From RGIG8306 sp964426655 (lineage in GTDB: Bacteria; Bacillota; Clostridia; Lachnospirales; Lachnospiraceae), in the NCBI GenBank assembly GCA_964426655.1, contig CAYRQT010000006.1:1-64000 (forward strand): a DNA stretch of 64,000 nucleotides, given 5' to 3'. Positions 59,701-64,000 of the stretch are shown in pieces. Each line of letters starts with the position of its first letter. Positions within the stretch are counted from its first letter, which is position 1. A program made the translations under genes and the position numbers. The notes beneath the pieces are model-generated. The model searched no databases. It was not told the origin of the DNA and saw only the letters and a list, made by a program, of their open reading frames with translations.

Positions 59701-61373
59701 GTTTCCCACTCCTTTATACCTCCCAGAAAGGCCGATCGATCTTCCTTACGCATGGCTTTTTCCATTCTTTCCAGCGCCTTTTGGCTGGGGAGATTTTTCA
59801 ATAAATAGGTCCCTTCCTGCCAGCAAATCAATTCTCTTATTTCGTAATCGCCTTCTCCCCGCCCGGTACAGATTTCCGTAACCCGGTCAATGTATCGATG
59901 CCCATCCATGTGATTCAGATGCACATCAAACTGTAGCACATCCACCACCTGATTCTGTGCTATTTTTTCGTTTGTAAATATATTCTGGGACAGCAAGGCA
60001 TTCCGCATGGCTGTAATCAAATGATCCGTAGTCTTGGCATGATGAGTAAACACCGTAAACAGGCTGGCGGTGGTAGCCATCTGGATCATATAGCTGGCCA
60101 CTGGTGCAGAAGCCACCTCCCCCAAAATGTTTACACAGCCATCTGTTTTTTTCTGAAGATCCAACCCCTCCTGCCCGCTGACAGTGTCTGTTTCCCGAAA
60201 TGTTACAATATTTCTGAAGGGATATGTTCTGCGAAGATGCAACTCAAATGCCATTTCCTGTATGCGCAAAGTATAGGAAGGGTGTATAAATCCCACAAGT
60301 GCCATGAGCAGTGTAGTCTTTCCAGTGCCCTGGCTACCTGTAATGGCCACATTCTGACAGCCCTGAATCAGCCATTGAAGAAGGGCTGCCGGGTACTCCC
60401 AGTTTCTATCCTTCAACAGCTCTGGTAAAGTTTTGTGTTCCACCGAATCAAACTTTCGCACAAAGAAAACCCAGCTTTCACAAAATGGGGGCCTGCAGAC
60501 CACTACTCTTGAGCCATCCAGCATTTCATTTACTTTATACCCATTCGCCTCTGTCAGTTGTCCCTTAGCCCTGTAACGATAAATGTTCTTGCAAATTCGT
60601 TCCAACTGTGCCTGAGAACCGAATGTCAGACAGGATAGATGCACCGAAACACCATGGTAATACATCCATACACTGTCATGAGCATAACTTCCTTTTTGCA
60701 TTGGCACACGGGTGAAATCCTCCGGGGTAAGGCCTGAGACCCCGCCGGAAACCCCGTCAATTTTTTGTTCCAACAAAACATCCACCGGACCAAATCCCTT
60801 GTATGCTCCATAGATTTGCCGAACGAGTACCTTCAGTGCCTCCGGATACCCCACCAGTCCCTTACTCTTTTCCTGATACAGTCTGCGAACATCACTTCCC
60901 TTAACTTCATACACCGGTTGTGCCTGACCATACATTTCTTTCATCATCTGCTCCATTGCCTCTTCCCCGTATTTTCCACTATAGATGAATAAAAGAATAT
61001 CCATGCAATCCTGATCCGAAAGTCTGTCCGGATGAGTGTAGGGCAGCACCTGCCCCAGATTGTCTTCATTTACACCGCATTTATGCACCAGGATTTCCTG
61101 TATCATTTCCTGCACATATGCCTTTGCCTGCAGATCTCCCATCCCACACCGGCGCAGAGCTCTTCTCAAACTGGTTTTGTAGGCCATTTTCTGTTCCATT
61201 TCCTCTCTGGACAGACTCATCTCCAGCACATTGATTCTAAGGGTTTCCTGAAAGGCATCCGAAACGGCCTGTAGAAGGAACTCTCTGCTCAACAGGGGAA
61301 TCTGTTTTTGCCTCACAGGCACAGCGGACGCCAAAAGACCGACAAGCAAAAGCAGGCCGATACAAAGCCCCAT
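59688..61373 (-). CDS. TadA/CpaF-like secretion ATPase with membrane anchor
   Basis: About 561 residues. An N-terminal membrane helix (MGLCIGLLLLVGLLASAV), unusual for the family, is followed by the N-domain and the type II/IV secretion ATPase core: Walker A ITGSQGTGKTTLLMAL near residue 345, an Asp-box region, Walker B-like VNILGEVASAPV and the His-box TVFTHHAKTTDHL. The usual CpaF GEVRG reads GEVAS, and the TxHAN box reads THHAK, so it is a divergent member. The ATG at 61373 shares its A with the previous stop (TGATG); TTG 61409 is an alternative. Confidence 0.87.
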   Translation of the reverse strand: MGLCIGLLLLVGLLASAVPVRQKQIPLLSREFLLQAVSDAFQETLRINVLEMSLSREEMEQKMAYKTSLRRALRRCGMGDLQAKAYVQEMIQEILVHKCGVNEDNLGQVLPYTHPDRLSDQDCMDILLFIYSGKYGEEAMEQMMKEMYGQAQPVYEVKGSDVRRLYQEKSKGLVGYPEALKVLVRQIYGAYKGFGPVDVLLEQKIDGVSGGVSGLTPEDFTRVPMQKGSYAHDSVWMYYHGVSVHLSCLTFGSQAQLERICKNIYRYRAKGQLTEANGYKVNEMLDGSRVVVCRPPFCESWVFFVRKFDSVEHKTLPELLKDRNWEYPAALLQWLIQGCQNVAITGSQGTGKTTLLMALVGFIHPSYTLRIQEMAFELHLRRTYPFRNIVTFRETDTVSGQEGLDLQKKTDGCVNILGEVASAPVASYMIQMATTASLFTVFTHHAKTTDHLITAMRNALLSQNIFTNEKIAQNQVVDVLQFDVHLNHMDGHRYIDRVTEICTGRGEGDYEIRELICWQEGTYLLKNLPSQKALERMEKAMRKEDRSAFLGGIKEWETCLS

Positions 61374-62161
61374 CACAATCCATTCCAATTCCTGTTTTTC
61401 TCCCCCCAATTTTTTATTTTTTCCCAGGCCATAACACCTGCACTATACCAGTCCTCTTTTTTCCTCTGCCGGTGGGCATATAATAGCAAAGACTCCATCT
61501 GACATCCCCAGTAACCGTCATGCAACATGGGCGAAAGTGGCATAAATCCGGTCTGTGTTTCTGTCATTTCTCCCATTCTGAAAAGGTTTTTCCATGTATA
61601 ATGGCTTTTATCCATGTATCTGTCCACCATATAAAAGTCAGCCGGTTGCCCCCCTTTATTTTGAGAAAAAGCCCAGGGTTCCTGAGGCATATGAACCAGT
61701 CTCACTCTTGCCTTTTGGCGGAGGACCCGGCTCATTTCTCCTGAAAGTCCTCTGCTGTCCGCCCATACCACCTTATATCGTTTTTCTGCTTCTTCCAGAA
61801 GAAGCGTTAAAAGAGGGCCTGAAAATTCCTCTTTCTCCAGTCCCGGTGTGGGAATAAACAATCGATTCTGAAAATATCCCTGCACAGCTCCTTCAAACAA
61901 CTCTTCCCTAAGGCCACAACGCAGCCGCCTCCAGAGCAGGGGCATTCCCTGTTCCTGAAGACCGATGCCTTCCCTGTATCTGGACCGGAAAATCTGATCC
62001 TTCCGAAAGCAGAGGGTTGGTTTTTCACCTTTTCCAAATCCCTGAAAAAAAAGCATCAGTTGCGGCCCTCCTTCCTCCATGGACGCAATACCTCCCAGCA
62101 GATGATTTGTAAGTCCCGCTCCAATTCCCCTTCCCCAGGGACTGAACAATTCTATAATCAT
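61373..62161 (-). CDS. MinD/CpaE-like protein with degraded P-loop
   Basis: A 262-residue soluble protein. The opening MIIELFSPWGRGIGAGLTNHL aligns with the strand and Walker A loop of ParA/MinD proteins, but the two Lys of KGGxGKT are absent. Later VVWADSRGLSGEMSRVLRQK and VHMPQEPWAFSQ fit the switch and following strand of that fold. CpaE localises Tad systems in other bacteria; this copy probably does not hydrolyse ATP. The fold assignment is inference by pattern and context. GGAGG precedes the ATG, which overlaps the previous stop by 4 nt. Confidence 0.7.
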   Translation of the reverse strand: MIIELFSPWGRGIGAGLTNHLLGGIASMEEGGPQLMLFFQGFGKGEKPTLCFRKDQIFRSRYREGIGLQEQGMPLLWRRLRCGLREELFEGAVQGYFQNRLFIPTPGLEKEEFSGPLLTLLLEEAEKRYKVVWADSRGLSGEMSRVLRQKARVRLVHMPQEPWAFSQNKGGQPADFYMVDRYMDKSHYTWKNLFRMGEMTETQTGFMPLSPMLHDGYWGCQMESLLLYAHRQRKKEDWYSAGVMAWEKIKNWGEKNRNWNGL

Positions 62162-62811
62162 ATACTTCCTCCGGTATTCTTTAATGCGCACTGGAAGCGC
62201 TTTCTGTCCATCTGCGGACAGATCAGGGTGCACCAGGCCAGCAGAATTTCCTTATAGGGACTGCTAAGCGTACGGGGCCTGACCGGAAGCCCATATTGCA
62301 TTTTCAGTTCCATTTCATAATCCTGCTGCTGAAAGCTAAGATAATATCTTTTTTTTATTTTATCCTCAGGAATGGATACCAGGCTCTCCACATAAGCCTG
62401 ATTAATTTTCCCGGAAAGATAATCTCTGATCAACAGATGAATATCTCCCGGGTACTGTCTGGCAATCTGGAGTGCACTGACAATATTTTTTCTCTGGTAA
62501 TCCGTCACCAGGAACAGGGGCCCTTTGTTTTCACAAATGCCTTCCCATGCATCATGGAACCCCCGATGGGTGAGTACAATATCATAATCTCTGTGCCATT
62601 CCGTTCCTCTGGACAAATGCCGCGTGTAATCTACCCCGTTTATTTCATATACAGGTAAGGCTTCCCGTAGCACCGGCAAACTGGAGAGCATGGTGTGCTC
62701 AAAGGACTGGTCCAGCACCAGGACTCTTTTCCCAATCCCTTTTAAAATTCCGGCAATGTGCATCAGGATTTGCGGGCTGTCCGCACCGCAGAAAATAAAC
62801 TGTTCCATCAT
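62158..62811 (-). CDS. Second ParA/MinD-like protein, no Walker A
   Basis: A 217-residue soluble protein. It starts MMEQFIFCGADSPQILMHIA, followed by KGIGKRVLVLDQSFEHTMLS, which resembles the beta1-loop-beta2 part of ParA-type ATPases (KKVLLID) without a P-loop Lys. DYDIVLTHRG could be the strand with the Walker B Asp. It may pair with the next gene product as a non-catalytic CpaE-like module. The start overlaps the CpaB-like stop (ATGA), with GGGAGAAGA before it. Confidence 0.65.
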   Translation of the reverse strand: MMEQFIFCGADSPQILMHIAGILKGIGKRVLVLDQSFEHTMLSSLPVLREALPVYEINGVDYTRHLSRGTEWHRDYDIVLTHRGFHDAWEGICENKGPLFLVTDYQRKNIVSALQIARQYPGDIHLLIRDYLSGKINQAYVESLVSIPEDKIKKRYYLSFQQQDYEMELKMQYGLPVRPRTLSSPYKEILLAWCTLICPQMDRKRFQCALKNTGGSI

Positions 62812-63473
62812 TCTTCTCCCTCTGTCCAGGCCGTTCGGACCATTCCCTGCCGAATCTCCAGGGCTAGCCGTTCTTCCTCCCAGAGTGCTGCAAGGGGGGT
62901 GTCCAGATTTGGATTATTATTCCAGAGTGCATACAGAGAAGAACGCAGGGGATAGTTGACAATCGAAGCCGACTGCCCCGTTGGAAGTGTAACCGCATAC
63001 AGACGGCTTCCCTCACAACTTCCCTGATCCACCAGTGCAGAACTTAAGCGCAAAATTTCTTCCTCCTTAAGCTCCAGCATACACGCCTTCTCATATACGG
63101 ACAGGACACGGACATCGGTCAGGACCGTATAATCCTCCCCGTTGGCAAACCGGATCCGTACATCTACCCAATCTCCAGACTGTTGATTTTTTGGCATTTC
63201 CACATAGTCAATTTCCACCCATTTTTCATCTGTTTTTCCAGAAGATGCAGGGGTTTCTTCCTCTTTTTCCTCACTTACCTCTGTCTGGAAAGAAGAAAGC
63301 TCTGTTTGTACTACGGCATCCCCCAGTGTGTTTTCTGAAAAAAAACCCTTTGAAATAAGGTATGCGACAAATCCCACCCCTAAAATGAGCACAAAAAACA
63401 GACCAATGGCTGCCCATGGTTGTCCCCGGCGATTCGACCGCAGGTCGGCACGCCATTTCATATTCTTTTTCAT
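62808..63473 (-). CDS. CpaB/RcpC-like pilus assembly protein
   Basis: A 221-residue bitopic protein. A basic cytoplasmic start (MKKNMKWRADLRSNRRGQPW) leads to a membrane helix (AAIGLFFVLILGVGFVAYLI), an acidic linker, then a domain with SGDWVDVRIRFANGEDYTVL and DVRVLSVYEKACML, which resembles the post-SAF region of CpaB/RcpC. It is the first gene after the operon promoter. GGGGGA precedes the ATG. It probably anchors Tad-machine parts in the cell wall zone; a canonical SAF domain is short or missing. Confidence 0.75.
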   Translation of the reverse strand: MKKNMKWRADLRSNRRGQPWAAIGLFFVLILGVGFVAYLISKGFFSENTLGDAVVQTELSSFQTEVSEEKEEETPASSGKTDEKWVEIDYVEMPKNQQSGDWVDVRIRFANGEDYTVLTDVRVLSVYEKACMLELKEEEILRLSSALVDQGSCEGSRLYAVTLPTGQSASIVNYPLRSSLYALWNNNPNLDTPLAALWEEERLALEIRQGMVRTAWTEGEE

Positions 63474-63552
63474 ATTTTTCCCCCGAAAATAAATTGAAAA
63501 TGGAATTTCATGGAGCGAACGCTCCGGAAATGCTGACAAGAAAGATAGGGTA

Positions 63553-63581
63553 ATCATAATATGACTGCCTTCTCTTGTAAA
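63553..63581 (-). promoter_or_regulatory. Promoter of the Tad-like operon
   Basis: TTTACA and TATGAT on the minus strand are separated by 17 nt; the leader is about 70 nt. No other good promoter is seen in the following 11 kb on that strand. Confidence 0.7.
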
Positions 63582-63639
63582 GGCTTTTTCCTTCGTCAAA
63601 ACAGAGATTTCTTTTTAGAATGCTTTGTGAAAAACACCG

Positions 63640-63666
63640 AAAAGGGACCCCCTGACCGGGGGCCCC
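63640..63666 (-). terminator. Terminator of galE
   Basis: GGGGCCCCC and GGGGGTCCC on the minus strand pair with one A-C mismatch around a short loop, then four T. It separates galE from the Tad-like operon. Confidence 0.78.
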
Positions 63667-63690
63667 TGCGGATGAACAATGGTTTTTTAT

Positions 63691-64000
63691 TTACTGGTAG
63701 CCATTGGGATGATGCTTATGCCAGTTCCACGCAGAAGCAATGATGACCTCCAGATCTGCAAACGCAGGCTTCCACCCCAGCACAGATTTGGCTTTATCAC
63801 TGGAGGCAATCAGTTGTGCAGGATCCCCGCTTCGTCTGGGACTGATTTTAGCCGGCAGTTCCATTCCCGTCACTTTTCTGGCAGTATCCAGCACTTCTTT
63901 CACGGTAAATCCAATGCCGTTTCCCAGATTGAAGATATTGCTTTCTCCACCCTTTACCAGATATTCCATGGCCAGAATATGGGCTCTGGCCAGATCCGTT
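63691..64000 (-). CDS. galE: UDP-glucose 4-epimerase, C-terminal fragment
   Basis: The last 102 residues of an NAD-dependent sugar epimerase (short-chain dehydrogenase, extended type), cut by the window end. Visible features are TDLARAHILAMEYL, ESNIFNLGNGIGFTVKEVLD, PRRSGDPAQLIASSDKAKSV and LGWKPAFADLEVIIASAWNW, all standard in GalE. The catalytic Tyr-x-x-x-Lys and NAD site lie outside. It supplies UDP-galactose for Leloir metabolism or surface polysaccharide. Confidence 0.94.
   Translation of the reverse strand, partial: TDLARAHILAMEYLVKGGESNIFNLGNGIGFTVKEVLDTARKVTGMELPAKISPRRSGDPAQLIASSDKAKSVLGWKPAFADLEVIIASAWNWHKHHPNGYQ

Overview
The window looks like a chromosomal segment of a strict-anaerobe Firmicute, most likely a gut Lachnospiraceae (Clostridia). 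This is inferred from several things: pyruvate:ferredoxin oxidoreductase for pyruvate oxidation, a two-subunit PyrD/PyrK dihydroorotate dehydrogenase, methionine aminopeptidase with a SEC-C zinc motif, HrcA/CIRCE heat-shock control, a DUF1292 protein, a mraZ-led division cluster, near-consensus sigma-A promoters with 17-bp spacers, and moderate G+C. The species cannot be named from the sequence alone. Five runs of exactly ten N (5042, 11236, 24104, 43571, 51657) each sit inside a gene (pyrC, a nitroreductase, a class B PBP, dnaJ, purC). They are placeholders of unknown true length, so frame changes across them are not evidence of mutation.

Layout, left to right. 1-5710: a minus-strand pyrimidine operon pyrC-pyrF-pyrK-pyrD-pyrE, followed by a 51-residue membrane protein, a VanZ-like protein and a truncated gene at the window edge. 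5754-6450: tRNA-Gly and yqeY on plus. 6464-10284 (minus): a SagB/ThcOx-type oxidoreductase, a LeuA-like acyl-CoA:2-oxoacid synthase that may be a Re-citrate synthase, and an ABC-F ATPase. 10422-17968: a cold-shock protein with a structured leader, a broken nitroreductase, an AraC regulator divergent from a heterodimeric ABC exporter, an MgsA-family protein lacking catalytic residues, and a PdaA-like deacetylase lipoprotein. 18026-27235 (minus): the division and wall cluster mraZ-rsmH-ftsL-PBP-murD-ftsW-divIB-ftsZ, without mraY, murF or murG. 27374-29942: lgt (minus), then ychF and a DUF1292 gene (plus).

30026-37242 (minus): a likely operon of DEAD-box helicase, map, two-piece ThrE exporter, gltX and a UvrD/PcrA-like helicase. 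37309-40983: nifJ with a strong promoter. 41091-42630: a GNAT protein convergent with an ECF S component. 42641-47611 (minus): hrcA-grpE-dnaK-dnaJ behind a CIRCE operator. 47704-52308 (minus): purC-purB-LysR regulator and purA, covering SAICAR and AMP synthesis. 52337-63581 (minus): an 11-kb, tightly overlapping operon that looks like a reduced Tad/Flp-type pilus or secretion system. It contains a CpaB-like protein, two proteins resembling MinD/CpaE without a usable P-loop, a TadA-like ATPase, a double-length TadB/TadC-like membrane protein, two tandem pilin-like paralogs, a 30-residue membrane peptide, four small or mid-size anchored proteins and a 760-residue exported protein. It is the least explained part of the window. 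The window ends inside galE.

The most interesting signals beyond the genes are: the Tad-like operon; an identical 9-bp box at the same place in the mraZ and lgt promoters; a terminator-like hairpin between the csp promoter and csp; a 13-bp hairpin with a tandem G/A internal loop in the ftsZ leader; long acidic extracellular tails on both DivIB and the division PBP; and an MgsA homolog missing three of four catalytic residues.
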